In this document: positions 1-10,395 of the stretch, piece after piece
Position numbering within the stretch: position 1 is the stretch's first letter
How the letters are laid out: every line of letters begins with the position of its first letter
Source: Blepharisma japonicum
Taxonomy: Eukaryota > Ciliophora > Heterotrichea > Heterotrichida > Blepharismidae
Direction of reading: 5' to 3'
Assembly: GCA_949751835.1 (NCBI GenBank)
Contig: CATKHK010000045.1
Location: forward strand, 300,254 to 364,253
Length of the DNA: 64,000 nt
Position numbers and translations under genes: made by a program
Notes under the pieces: model-generated
What the model was told of the DNA's origin: nothing
The model's input: the letters and a program-made list of their open reading frames with translations, nothing else
The model's database searches: none

Positions 1-1088
1 TTTTTAAACTCAATCTCCCCTTTGCAATAGTCCAGTTTTACTGCATTTTGCTTGTCTTCAATTTCTAGTTTTTCGTTTAATAATCCAAATACTCCTTCAA
101 TATCGATAATTGCTTGCTTTATCGTATCATAATAGACACCTATTGCTTGCAAAGGAGTATATATCTGGCTAATAAAGCCTTGCATCAAAACAAAATCCCC
201 GACTTTTTTATTTCCTTGATATATTTCGTAAGCTATTAAACATAAAGCAATACTTGTCCCCAAAATGATACAAACTTGCTGCCCTGTATTTAATAGCACT
301 AAAGATGCATGCATCCTTACTTTTTCTTTACGAAATTCATAAAAAGCAGAGCTACATCTTTTTGTTTCATGGTCTTCAGCATTGAAGTACTTTACTGTTT
401 CAAAATTAAATAAAGCATCTGTTGCTTTTTGGGAAAATTTATTATCGTTCGCATTTATGTTTCTTTGGATTTGGGACCTTCATTCGCTCGCGAAAATAGT
501 GAAAATAATATATATAATGACAGTCCCTAACACAATCATAGGGTAATAAAGCTCGTATTTCAGTGAGAGATAAGTCATAACAAACATAATCTGCAGTATA
601 ACTGGCCCAAATGAAAACAATAGCGTTCTGAGCACCAAAGGAACTGACGTTGCTCCTCTTTGTAAGCACCTTAATATTTTCCCCGTTTCTCTTGCTATAT
701 GAAATTTCATACTCAGATTCAGTACATGGTTGAATACTTTTGCTGCCAGCTCAGTTTGGAGTTTCGATTCCACAAAGACAAAGGAAAGGGTTTTTAAACT
801 ATTACAAATTTCAATGAAAAATCTGATTAAAACTTACTCAAGCAAACAAAAGGCACCGATGTAGTAATAGTTGACGTCTCCGACTGCAAGCTGGTCTACA
901 ATAGATTTCAATACAATTGTGGCCAGAAGCTTAAGGAGATTATAAACTACTAGTAAAGTTAGCGAGGAAAGAAGGATTAATCTTTGGCAGCAGTTGATGC
1001 CATTTCAGCAATAAGGTGCTGTGAATTTCAGAAATTTTCAATATGAGACTGGCTTTTCATGGGTATCACCTCGAATTTTCTTCCCCAT
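1..1088 (-). CDS. HMT1/ATM1-type ABC half-transporter (ABCB6/7-like), N-terminal part, 3' end outside window
   Basis: Start ATG at 1088 (MGKKIRGDTH). A 15-nt intron at 823-837 joins two exons. With TGA read as Trp the frame stays open to position 1 and contains only the transmembrane domain; the nucleotide-binding domain lies beyond the window edge. Diagnostic segments are ELAAKVFNHVLNLSMKFH, RETGKILRCLQRGA, and the stretch DALFNFETVKYFNAEDHE, which in this subfamily reads SLLNFETVKYFNAE. Several hydrophobic helices are visible (for example RLILLSSLTLLVVYNLLKLL). Family members export glutathione or metal conjugates, or Fe/S precursors, across mitochondrial or vacuolar membranes; which membrane applies here cannot be told. 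It is divergent from the enzyme gene at 1424. Subfamily assignment is solid, substrate unknown. Confidence 0.85.
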
Positions 1089-1423
1089 TTATACTCGGAT
1101 TAACTTATTTAATAACTCTCATATTACTTGGTAAATAATGAAAGAATATAATGAAAATTCGCACATTGATTGTAGTCAAAATTTTTTCAGTTGCTATTTT
1201 TGCTGGTCTTTTTAAATTTTATAATATGTTATTTTATATAGACAGAGGAAATTCAAATCCTTGTAAGATTCTAAGCATTTTATATAAATTTTATGATCAG
1301 AATTCTTCTTTTATTTTCTAACCAGACAGCAATATTATTTTCCTTAAAATTCTATAAATAGCACATCAGATCTTTATTTTTGTTAGCTTTGTCTGTCATT
1401 TACAATGATTATCAATAAACTCC
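1089..1423. promoter_or_regulatory. AT-rich divergent intergenic spacer
   Basis: Spacer between the divergent starts at 1088 (minus) and 1424 (plus), so it should hold both promoters. I see only AT-rich sequence and no convincing conserved motif, RNA gene or ORF. Confidence 0.4.
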
Positions 1424-2428
1424 ATGATGAGAGCTATTCTTTTGCAAGGCCCAAATAAATTTAGGCTAAAGCAAGTCCCGATCCCTAAGCCTGCAAAAGG
1501 GGAAGTTCTTATCCATATGGAGGCAGCTCCAATAAATCCATCAGATATCATATGTCTTCGAGGTGGAATCCAAAATCAATATCCATTAATCCCGGGATTC
1601 GAAGGCTCAGGTACAGTAATTGAAAGTGGCAGCGGATTTTTAGGCTGAAGTTTGAAAGGTAAGCGTGTCGCGTGCTTCACTGATGTAGGAAACGGTACAT
1701 GGTCTGAATATGTTGTCACATCAGCCAAAAAATGCATGCAATTACCTAAAGACGTTTCCTTTGAGCAAGGAGCCTGCAGCTTTACAAATCCTATAGCAGC
1801 AGTTATCATCATGGACACTATCAAAGAAAACAGTCATAAAGCGATCATTCAGACTGCAGCTGCATCTTCGTTAGGAAAAATGATATTAAGATCATGTATA
1901 AAAGAGAATATTCCTGTTATTAATGTTGTTAGAAGGGATGAGCAAGTAAAAGTATTGAAGGAAATCGGAGCAAAATACATTGTGAATTCTTCAAATAGGA
2001 ATTTTGAGTATGAATTGAAGAAACACATAGATAGCTTAAACGCTACAGCAGCTTTTGATTGCGTTGGCGGAGAAATGACTGGGAGTCTAATAAATTTGCT
2101 AGGAAAAAATTCAGTTGTATATGTATATGGGATGCTGAGCCAGGAAAAAATTGCTGAAATTGATCCAGCTGAATTGATATTTAATAGGAAAAAAATTGAA
2201 GGATTATGGACACAAGAAATTATCAAGAGGAAAGGAGCTTATTATATGCTTAAGGTACTTAAAAAGATTGTAAAAGAGCTGTCAGGAACTCTGAAAACTG
2301 ACATTGCAAATGAGTTTGATTTAGGAGAAATTGATACCGCGTTAAATTACTATAGAGATAATCCAAGTGCTGGCAAAATTTTATTGAAACCAAAGATGCC
2401 AGCAGAAGAAAAAAATAAAAGTGCATAA
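1424..2428 (+). CDS. MDR-family NADPH quinone/enoyl-CoA reductase-like oxidoreductase
   Basis: 334 aa, one exon, with an in-frame TGA (1646-1648) read as Trp in ...GFLG-W-SLKGKRV. The N-terminal GroES-like domain has the family signatures EVLIHMEAAPINPSD and PLIPGFEGSGTV. The Rossmann domain follows from about residue 130, with TAAASSLGKMILR at the dinucleotide site, where relatives have A-x-SALG, and AAFDCVGGEMTGSL further on. The zinc ligands of alcohol dehydrogenases are absent, so it groups with zinc-free quinone oxidoreductases and mitochondrial trans-2-enoyl-CoA reductases (MECR), which it matches in length. Reaction expected: NADPH-dependent reduction of an activated double bond or quinone. 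Exact substrate not determinable. The tail (KPKMPAEEKNKSA) is lysine-rich. Confidence 0.8.
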
Positions 2429-2540
2429 CAAAAATGATAATTTATTTAAATTTAGATAAACTTGCTTATTTGTCTAATAATTTTGCATAGCGAGCTAAAA
2501 TTGATTAATTTTAATGTATCTTTAGACAAAAATCTTTAAA

Positions 2541-5500
2541 ATGTCAGTTCCCCATCGCGCCCGAGCTCGTATCGATCACCTTCACCTTTACAACTTTAAA
2601 TCCTTTTCAGAGGATCATGATATTGGCCCTTTCTTAGACTTTACTGCTATTATTGGCCCAAATGGCGGTGGCAAAAGCAATATAATGGATGCTATAAGCT
2701 TCGTCCTTGGAGTGCGTTCAGCTGATCTTCGTGCAACTAACCTCAAAGAGCTTGTCTATCGTAAAGAAAACGAAAAAGTCAGTGACAATAGTCGTTCAAC
2801 CTACGTAGAGCTTTATTTTTACACTGAAGAAGATGAACAAATCATTTTTAAGCGCACAATTTCTCCAACGGGAATTAGTGAATATTTCATAAATGAAAAC
2901 AAGCAAGCAAGTGATGCTTATCAGGAGACTCTTCAGAGATTTAATATTTTAGTCAAAGCCAGAAATTTTTTGATTTTCCAAGGCCAAGTGGACTCTTTAG
3001 CTATGAAGAGCGGGAAAGAGCTTACTGCCCTATTTGAAAAGATTTCAGGATCTGATGACTATAAACAGGCTTATGAAGAAAGTAAAGCACAGATGGAAAG
3101 CTGTGAAGAAAATATGAAAGCAATTTCTAATAAATTGACCTATCTGACTAATGAAAAAAAGAAATTAAAAGAGCAAAAATCCCATGCAAAAGACTATGAA
3201 AATTTAATTAACAAAGTCAAATCCCTGCAGGTCACATATCAGCTACTGCAGTTTTCTATATTAGAAAGAGAAATAGCAGGCAAAAATAAGCAAGTTGATG
3301 GCAAAAAGAAAGGACTTGAAGACGCAAGAATAAAAAAAGAAAAATCAGCTGTTGGATTGAGAGAAAGTGGAAATAATTTTAAACAATATGAGCAAGAGCT
3401 GATGAATGTAATTGATGACTTGGCCAATAAAAACAACTTGATCTTAATAAAAAAACCTGAGTTAAACAAGCTGAAAGAAAACTTAAAGCAATTCCAATTA
3501 CGCATTCAAGCCAAAGAAGACAGTCTGGAGCAGCTAAAAACTAATTTAGACAATAGCAAAAAGAGATCTGAGCAAATGAAAAACGAATTAATCATTTTTG
3601 ATGAAGAAATCCAAAAGAAATTGCATGAACAAATACAAGAACTCAAAGTCGATTTAGATGAAAACCAAAAAGAAAGATACATGCAGCTTAAAAAGGAAGC
3701 AGGATTAAGAACTTTTATGGAGAAAAAAGAGCTGGAAAGGGTCAAACGAGAACTTGGTTCTAAAGAAATGAATTTTTCTTATTTGAAGCAAAGTCAAAAT
3801 GCTAAACTCGAAGAAAAAAGTAAATTAGATGAAGATATTTCTGGGCTTGAGCAGCAGATCAATAGAAAAAATGATGAAAAATCGCGCTTTGAAGATGTCA
3901 GGAAAGATACAGTCAACGATATTAAAAAAGCAACCATGAAAAATGAAAAAGATAAAGAAAGAGAGTTGGAGCTTCTAGAAAGACTCAGAATGCTGGAAGG
4001 AAAAGTAAGGGAATATGAGACAGTAAGTTTGGTTAAGAAAGAAAAAGAAAAAGAAAAAACAATTGTCGCTGATATGATGAGGCAAAATAAAAAGGTCCGA
4101 GGCTTCTTCAGAGATCTTGTAGTACCTATTCAACCTCGCTATTCGATGGCTGTTGAAGCTAGCTTAGGAAGCATCCTTGATTACTTAGTAGTAGAAGATG
4201 CTGAAACTGCTGCTTTTGTCCATACAAAGCTCAAAGAAAATTCTTTACTGAAAGATATCGTGGTTCTTGAAAATGTTCCTGAAGGCCAAGTCAATGAAAA
4301 TTTACGCCATGCTGTGTCAAATCTTGGGACTTTGCTACCTGACATTTTGACTTATGATAGAAATTATGGACTTGATAAAGCAGTTCTTGCATTTACAGGC
4401 TCTCGTGTAGTCGCTGAAGATATAAATAAAGCTGAGTCTTTAAGGAGAATCAAAGGTATTCGACAAGTGGTCACAATCGATGGAGTTACTATAAAAAATG
4501 GAATGATCAGCTCAGCTCCTTCAAAAAGACGCTTTGAAAAAGGCTCACAAAAGCTTGATATCCTAGTTAAAGAAACTGAAGATATAAGGGCCCAACTTCA
4601 TGATCTGCAGCAAAGCTTGAGGGGAGAAAACACACTCACCAATTTGAAGCAAAATTTAGTAGAATATGAAAATAAAATTGCTTCAATTGATAATGAAATT
4701 GCAGGGATGAGTGAAAAAATGCAAAATCTCATGGGAAATCGCAAGGATTTGATTAAAGACACCAAAGCTATTGAAAACCAATTGAATTTGCTGCAGCGGC
4801 AAATTTCTACACAAAAAGACCAGCTTTATGCTATTGAGTCATCAATTTCTTCAATTGAAGACTCTGTATTTAGTGACTTCTGCAGAGAACTTGGCATCGA
4901 AAATATCAAGTCATTAGAAGGGAAAGGCCTTGAAGAAGCCAATAAACTGCAAGAAGAAATCAATCGTCTTCGCCAAGAATACAGCAAAGTAGAATGGCAA
5001 TTATCCTCTTTAAACCTTGAATCCTCAGAAGAAGCAGTATCGCGCATGAGAAGCTCAATCGCAAAAGACAAATCCGAGCTAACCAAAATAAACGACCGCT
5101 ATCAAGAGCTTGACAAAGAGCTAAACAAATTAAAAGATGCCCAAGCCCAACTTAAATCTTCAGAAGACAAGCTTAAGGAAGAAATTCAGCGTATGAAAGA
5201 TCTTCTGACCTCACAGCAAGACAAATTCGATAAGACATTAAAAGCTTGCTCTATATTAGAAAAAGATCTATCTAATGAAGAAAGAGAGCTGGAGCATTTA
5301 TATCAACAGAAACAACAGAGAATTGAGGAATTCCAAATGAAAAATTTAGATGTACCGTTGAGAAGGACTGATGATGACACTCCTGATATTGATTTTTCTG
5401 GACTGGATGTAAAATATGTAAGAATGAGCTCTGAGCAGCTTGATAAAGAGTCAGAAAGTATTGCAAGTTTAATTGAAAAAGAAAGCAAAAATCTAGAGCA

Positions 5501-6161
5501 GCTAGCATCATCTGGGAAATGCACGTTTAATCAAGATAAACTAGAAGACTTAGAAAGAAAAGAAGAAGAAACTACGAAGCAGCTTGAAGACTTCAATAGA
5601 CTACTGAACGATGCTAAAGCAAATTTCCAAGAAATCAAAGAAAAAAGAAGGTTTTGCTTTATGAATATGTTTAACTCTGTAGAAGGAGCAATCAATAGAA
5701 TCTACAAAGAAATGACAAAAAGCTCTAAAAATAACTATTATGGAGGAAGCGCATTATTATATGTAGAAGATAATGATGAACCTTATAATGGAGGTGTCGT
5801 ATATTCCCCGACACCACCTGGAAAGCGATGCATGTATGAGATGGAGCAGCTTTCTGGAGGTGAAAAAACGATTGCTGCTTTATCTTTACTATTTGCAGTC
5901 CATTCTGCTATGCCATCACCTTTCTATATTTTGGATGAGATTGATGCTTTTCTTGACTTTGATAACTGCCAATTACTGCTGAATTATTTGCAAAAAGTTG
6001 CTGAGGAAAATTCTCAGTGTATTATCATTACGCATAAAGAAGATTTTTTCTCAAATTCAGATTCATTGATTGGAACAACATTCCTGCCATTAGAATGCTC
6101 TTCAAAGTCATTTTCACTGGATATGAGAGGATACGGGCCGAAGCAAATGGCCGCAATTTAA
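2541..6161 (+). CDS. SMC1: Structural maintenance of chromosomes protein 1 (cohesin SMC1)
   Basis: 1206 aa, near the usual SMC1 length. Walker A GPNGGGKS lies at residues 39-46, after the SMC1-type opening (HLYNFKSFSEDHDIGPFLDF, then TAII). Two long coiled coils flank a hinge around residues 515-665. The C-terminal head has signature LSGGEKTIAALSLLF near residue 1104 and Walker B FYILDEIDAFLDF near 1128. The N-terminal motif SFVLGVRSADLRATNLKELVY favours SMC1 over SMC2-4. It would form the cohesin ring with SMC3 for sister-chromatid cohesion and repair. The annotated frame is open throughout with no in-frame TGA. A perfect 15-nt GTAAGT...AAG segment sits inside the second half of the coil at 4023-4037 (listed separately). 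Confidence 0.93.
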   Translation: MSVPHRARARIDHLHLYNFKSFSEDHDIGPFLDFTAIIGPNGGGKSNIMDAISFVLGVRSADLRATNLKELVYRKENEKVSDNSRSTYVELYFYTEEDEQIIFKRTISPTGISEYFINENKQASDAYQETLQRFNILVKARNFLIFQGQVDSLAMKSGKELTALFEKISGSDDYKQAYEESKAQMESCEENMKAISNKLTYLTNEKKKLKEQKSHAKDYENLINKVKSLQVTYQLLQFSILEREIAGKNKQVDGKKKGLEDARIKKEKSAVGLRESGNNFKQYEQELMNVIDDLANKNNLILIKKPELNKLKENLKQFQLRIQAKEDSLEQLKTNLDNSKKRSEQMKNELIIFDEEIQKKLHEQIQELKVDLDENQKERYMQLKKEAGLRTFMEKKELERVKRELGSKEMNFSYLKQSQNAKLEEKSKLDEDISGLEQQINRKNDEKSRFEDVRKDTVNDIKKATMKNEKDKERELELLERLRMLEGKVREYETVSLVKKEKEKEKTIVADMMRQNKKVRGFFRDLVVPIQPRYSMAVEASLGSILDYLVVEDAETAAFVHTKLKENSLLKDIVVLENVPEGQVNENLRHAVSNLGTLLPDILTYDRNYGLDKAVLAFTGSRVVAEDINKAESLRRIKGIRQVVTIDGVTIKNGMISSAPSKRRFEKGSQKLDILVKETEDIRAQLHDLQQSLRGENTLTNLKQNLVEYENKIASIDNEIAGMSEKMQNLMGNRKDLIKDTKAIENQLNLLQRQISTQKDQLYAIESSISSIEDSVFSDFCRELGIENIKSLEGKGLEEANKLQEEINRLRQEYSKVEWQLSSLNLESSEEAVSRMRSSIAKDKSELTKINDRYQELDKELNKLKDAQAQLKSSEDKLKEEIQRMKDLLTSQQDKFDKTLKACSILEKDLSNEERELEHLYQQKQQRIEEFQMKNLDVPLRRTDDDTPDIDFSGLDVKYVRMSSEQLDKESESIASLIEKESKNLEQLASSGKCTFNQDKLEDLERKEEETTKQLEDFNRLLNDAKANFQEIKEKRRFCFMNMFNSVEGAINRIYKEMTKSSKNNYYGGSALLYVEDNDEPYNGGVVYSPTPPGKRCMYEMEQLSGGEKTIAALSLLFAVHSAMPSPFYILDEIDAFLDFDNCQLLLNYLQKVAEENSQCIIITHKEDFFSNSDSLIGTTFLPLECSSKSFSLDMRGYGPKQMAAI
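4023..4037 (+). other. Candidate stop-less 15-nt intron inside SMC1
   Basis: The 15 bases gtaagtttggttaag start with the same GTAAGT donor as verified introns here (823-837, 60184-60198) and end in AG. It is in phase 0 and contains no stop, so the ORF reads through as VSLVK in the coiled coil. It may be a real intron or simply coding sequence; its AAG acceptor differs from the TAG/CAG acceptors of the other introns. Confidence 0.3.
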
Positions 6162-6496
6162 TAATTGATAATTCATTGTAGAAAATTGATAACCAAAATT
6201 TAAAATAGAAATATTAAAAATTGCAATAGTTGATTAAAAATGCATTTTAATCTTTAAGTTTACTTCTAATTTTTAAAATGTATTTAATACTAATGCAATG
6301 GGCCAATAAAATAGCCAGTAAAAGATTCAAAGATATAAATTTAAATTATAGGTAATGTATTTTATTTTTTTCAAAAAAATAGTAATGAAGAGCAAATAAT
6401 TGATCTTAGAGATGTATCGTTTTGATTTTATTAATAAGGTTTTTTGCTTTTTATACTATTAAATTTAGAGTACTCGTATTTTTATAGCTTTCTTGT
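6162..6496. other. AT-rich spacer between convergent genes
   Basis: Convergent 3' ends of SMC1 and the minus-strand gene at 6497. Only AT-rich sequence with short A and T runs; no ORF or RNA gene seen. Confidence 0.4.
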
Positions 6497-7081
6497 TTAA
6501 AAGCCTACCAAATCAAAGTCTTTAGGCTTGTAAGAATCCATCCTCTTGACTGAAGCTACAAGAGTCATTCTCTTCGATCTTAAATTTCTTTTTCTCAAAG
6601 GCTTAAGTGCTTCTTTCAGTTCCCAATCTGAAAATAATGGCAGCATTTTTGTTCTCTTAAGAGTGCTACCCGGACTAGGTGAATTAAAATACAGGCTTTT
6701 TAATGAGCTGCTTTTGAAATCATATGATTTTCCACCTCTGGAATGCCTGGGATTTTTCTTATTTTTAGCAAAATTTATATCACGTGAATCTCTTTTTTCC
6801 TTGAAAAATTCACAGATAGTTGAAGTAGGTGAATAATTATCAAGCTCTTTTTTCCTTACAGGGCTTTCAGATAGAGGAAGAGTTAAGCTTGGCATGAGAT
6901 TTAACGCATAAAATTGAGCTGCATGAGCAGTTCCGTAAAATAATGTGTCTACACTGCTTTTTCTAAGATTTATCGGCTTTAATGGCGATGAATCTTGAGA
7001 GAGAGCAGCAATTGGAGAATTTTTACGCTTCCAGGAAACTGGAGAAAGTCCTGACAAGTTCCTGAAATGTCTTGGATCCAT
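6497..7081 (-). CDS. Hypothetical basic, serine-rich protein
   Basis: 194 aa, one exon, starting MDPRHFRNLSGLSPVSW and ending ...DFDLVGF. It is rich in Ser, Pro, Lys and Arg, with many SP/TP sites (SPLKP, SESPVRK, NSPSPGST), and has no membrane segment or recognisable domain. Such composition suggests a disordered, phosphorylated protein. Downstream stop TAA. The gene is divergent from the membrane protein at 7221, about 140 nt away. No family recognised. Confidence 0.55.
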   Translation of the reverse strand: MDPRHFRNLSGLSPVSWKRKNSPIAALSQDSSPLKPINLRKSSVDTLFYGTAHAAQFYALNLMPSLTLPLSESPVRKKELDNYSPTSTICEFFKEKRDSRDINFAKNKKNPRHSRGGKSYDFKSSSLKSLYFNSPSPGSTLKRTKMLPLFSDWELKEALKPLRKRNLRSKRMTLVASVKRMDSYKPKDFDLVGF

Positions 7082-7220
7082 TTTATATTCTTTGATACAA
7101 TTTGGTTATAAATTCCTATCGGCGCACGAGCAAGTTTATTTTTTTGTTGCATGATTTTAGCTATATAATTGTTAGATTTCATATTAAAAAAGTTGAAATT
7201 TACCATGTCAATTAAATTAT

Positions 7221-8841
7221 ATGAAGCTTATATTCAAGCATTCTTTGTTTTTCTTTGTTATCATCCTAGCAGCCTTAATAGTCTTGATCTCAGCCTTATT
7301 TATCTCTTTTGCAAGTATTTTAACTCCAGACTGAAACTCATTCTCTTATAAAGAGGAGAAGTTCAATTACGGAATTTTTGACTGTATTGACTGCCCTGTT
7401 GGATTTGAGCACACAAATCCTGACTGTTTATACTCTCTTTCGTGTAGCCAAGATTCATCATCTGATCTATGCTCAACTGGCAAAAAATTAATGCAAGCTA
7501 GGTCAAGTACAATTTCATGTGAAACAGTGGCAGGAGTATTTACTATCCTTTTAATTGAAAGATTTATCTACATGCTTATGAGAAGAGGATATGGAAAAGT
7601 CTGGATTTTTTACACCTTAATAGGGCTAATTACTGGATCGAAACTGGCTGGTTTTTTAAGTTACATTGAACTTACGAACTCAAAAATTAGCTCAAACTGT
7701 GATATAAACGATGAAATTTGTAATAATAGCGGACCATCATATATGCTTACTTCCCTTATATTAAGCATAATCGGCTGTGGTCTCGGAACAGTTGTGCTGA
7801 GATTTAGAAATAAAAAAATCGATAAAGAAAAAATTATTGAAGGGCTGGAATCATCTGCTATGATTAGCACCAAAGTACTCCCAGTACTTCTCATCGGAGC
7901 AGCATTTACTGGGCTGGCTCTTGGATGGGACTGAATAAGTTTTCAAGCCCCAAAAACATCAACTGGGACTCTTCTTAGTATGAACTCATACAGTAAAAAT
8001 GGTAATTTTATTAGCAATCTGGAATTCAACTGTATAAGTGGCCCTGCTTGTGCAAATAAATCTGGGCTCGCATTATCTCAGCGTGAATGCAACGCTTTTG
8101 ATAAGGTTTATAACGCTGGACGCGTTTATTATTGGATGGTTACTTTTTCCTTGCTATTTTTATTATTATGACTCGAAAGTTTGATTAATGTGCTTAGAAA
8201 AAAGGAGTATGGAATTTCTGAATCAAATTATGTTTGGCCTGCACTTTGTGTACTTTTTAACTTAATAGGGATTATCAGCTGATTTAATATTGGCGGAGTC
8301 ACATATGGAGCTAATTGTAGGGTTAAAGCTGGGGATAATGATATTTCATTTTGCTCAGAAGAAGGCCCAACTTTTGCAATTATTAGCTTAATTTGTGAAT
8401 TTTTCGCAGCTATGTTTTACTGCTTGCTGTATGCCCAAAAATCATCGACAACAACTCATCAAATTTACCCGGGCCAAAAGAAATTATCAAAATCAAAACT
8501 TGGCAAAATTATTTTGGAATATCCTCAATTTGATGATTGCAATGCAACTAAGGATCAAGATAATTCCTTCGATAAAGATTTAATGAGATCCCCAAGCATT
8601 ATGTACAGGCCAAATACAAGAGAAACTGTCGATAGTGATTATTTGTATAAAAGAAAAGATACCCAAGATAGCGAAGTTTATAAAGCTAGAGAAACATTAG
8701 CAGAAATTTGTCTAACATGTGAATCACAGTAAATTTTTATTTAGACTTGACCAATTTAGTGTTGTGACAGCAAACTGCGGGCATATTATTCATAAAAAAT
8801 GTCACGGGCGCTGCGATGGTGAAAAACTCTGTGAAGAGTAA
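7221..8841 (+). CDS. Multi-pass membrane protein with C-terminal RING-like finger
   Basis: 534 aa after removing a 16-nt intron at 8729-8744. Start ATG 7221 (MKLIFKHSLFFFVII) was chosen because it places a hydrophobic helix at the N-terminus and keeps the frame open. In-frame TGA at 7932, 8169 and near 8281 are read as Trp. About eight hydrophobic segments are visible, arranged as similar modules: a Cys-containing outer loop (for example FDCIDCPVGF), a helix pair, then a basic cytoplasmic loop (MRRGYGK; LRKKEYG). The last intron hides the C-terminus: EICLTCESQ before it and TANCGHIIHKKCHGRCDGEKLC after it form a C-x2-C ... C-G-H-x2-H-x2-C cluster like a short RING-H2. A membrane ubiquitin ligase is a reasonable inference. 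The final Cys pair is irregular, and the membrane part matches no family I know. Confidence 0.65.
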
Positions 8842-8899
8842 TTTCTATGTAGCTGTTTGAAAAGTCTGGAGTAATTTACTAATATAATCAAATTTTAAT

Positions 8900-10365
8900 A
8901 TGGAATTAGAAGAGCCTGATTTTTTAGTAGCTTTAACCCACACTGAAAGTGCAGATGGTAGACTATTAGAACTGAACTGGTGCGCGTATAATATCCATAC
9001 GAAAGCGGTCACAGAATTGTCTAATATTTTTATTAATCCCAGTGGAGAAGAGCTCGAAGATATTTTTACATCTGGAGAAGTCACTGAAACTACAGGTCTT
9101 ACTCTACAAGATATGCAAATAGCAGAAGAGCTCCCTTCTGCAATGCAGAAGTTTAATAAATTTGTGTACGAAACTATTATTCTTCAAAATTCCAGCTTTT
9201 CCATAATCACAAATGGAGATACATTATTGACCCAGCTTTTACCAGATGAATGTACACGACTAGGCTTAAAATTGGCTCCTCATTTTTCAAAATATCATGA
9301 CATTCAGACAGAATTTGAAAAATCTCATCCTGAAGCTTCTCAGAATTTAAGTGTAAACCAAATGCTGAGGCATTTAGGATTGACTGAAGTGCCTGAAAAA
9401 ATTAAAGCCCATGAAGAATGCAAAAATATTATTAGAATTATAAGCCACATTGTAAAGTCTGGACATAAGTTTAATGCACAAAAAGATATAAATACAGAAA
9501 AAGCCAAGCCAAAAGTGCAAGTGCCAGTCAAACAGGAAATTATTCAGCCACCATTGCCACCGCCACTTTTATCACCTCCGAGGCCTTTATATGGAAAAGT
9601 TATCATCATAAAAGGAACTACTAACAAAACAGAAGAAAGCGAAATCGAAGAATTTTTATATGGGTTAAGAATAGAAAAAATTTTGCATATTGTAGATCCA
9701 TATGGGGAAAGAACTGGCTTCATTTTGAGTAAAATGCTCTCCGATGAAGATGCGCAAGAAGCATTATGCTATGATAAAAGAAAACTAAGAAACAGAACTA
9801 TCAGCAGTAATTTATATTTTAGTTGAAGAAGCTTCAGAAGAGTTGTTTCAGCTTGCTTCTCAAAATGCCGAATCAATGCTCAATGGTGAAAGACTATTTT
9901 TTATCAAAATTCGTGAAAAAAATCTACAACTTGAAACTAAATCAAGTAAAATTTTACTTAGAATGGTCGTATCTTCATAATGGAAATTATTATTATGGTC
10001 TTGATGACAAAAATGATATCCAAAATTACCAACAGCTTAGAGTTGATGAGCAAGAAATTATAAATATTTTTAGAAGCAACCTAACAAAATCACTGCCATT
10101 TTTAACATCTGAGCAAAGATCAAGGGCTGTGAAATTACGCGGCTTTCACCAAAAATTTAAAAAAATTGAGGTTTTGGAGTATTTAAGAGATTTTGAAGTA
10201 ACCAAAAATAATTTGATTTTGAGGCAGGATTCCATTGATAAGACTACTGGAGAAGCTATTGTAGTACTAAAGACACAGGAAGAAAAAGATAGAGTCTTAA
10301 AGACGCTTTCAAATAAAATGTTTGGAGGCAGATTAATAGAAGCTATACCATTAATTAATACATAA
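8900..10365 (+). CDS. ESRP/Fusilli-like RNA-binding protein (RNase H-fold pseudo-exonuclease domain plus quasi-RRMs)
   Basis: 477 aa after removing two 16-nt introns (9807-9822 and 9946-9961). Residues 1-200 have the DnaQ/RNase H-like fold seen at the N-terminus of ESRP splicing factors: a LELNWCAYNI strand, TGLTLQDM helix, FSIITNGDTLLTQLLPDEC, and a final ECKNIIRIISHIV helix. The D-x-E of active exonucleases is missing, so it is probably inactive. Two quasi-RRMs follow: residues near 232-315 (GKVIIIKGT...YGLRIEKILHIVDPYGERTGF, then the ESRP-like linker EEASEELFQLA) and near 390-475 (RAVKLRGFHQKF...GEAIVVLK). Metazoan ESRPs bind GU-rich RNA and control alternative splicing; the role here is unknown. 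Confidence 0.7.
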
Positions 10366-10395
10366 ACTTCTATAATTAAAAATTAATAAGCAAAT

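Noticed and set aside
525-534. CCCTAACAC resembling a telomere repeat
   Set aside because: Single copy inside the coding region of the ABC transporter.
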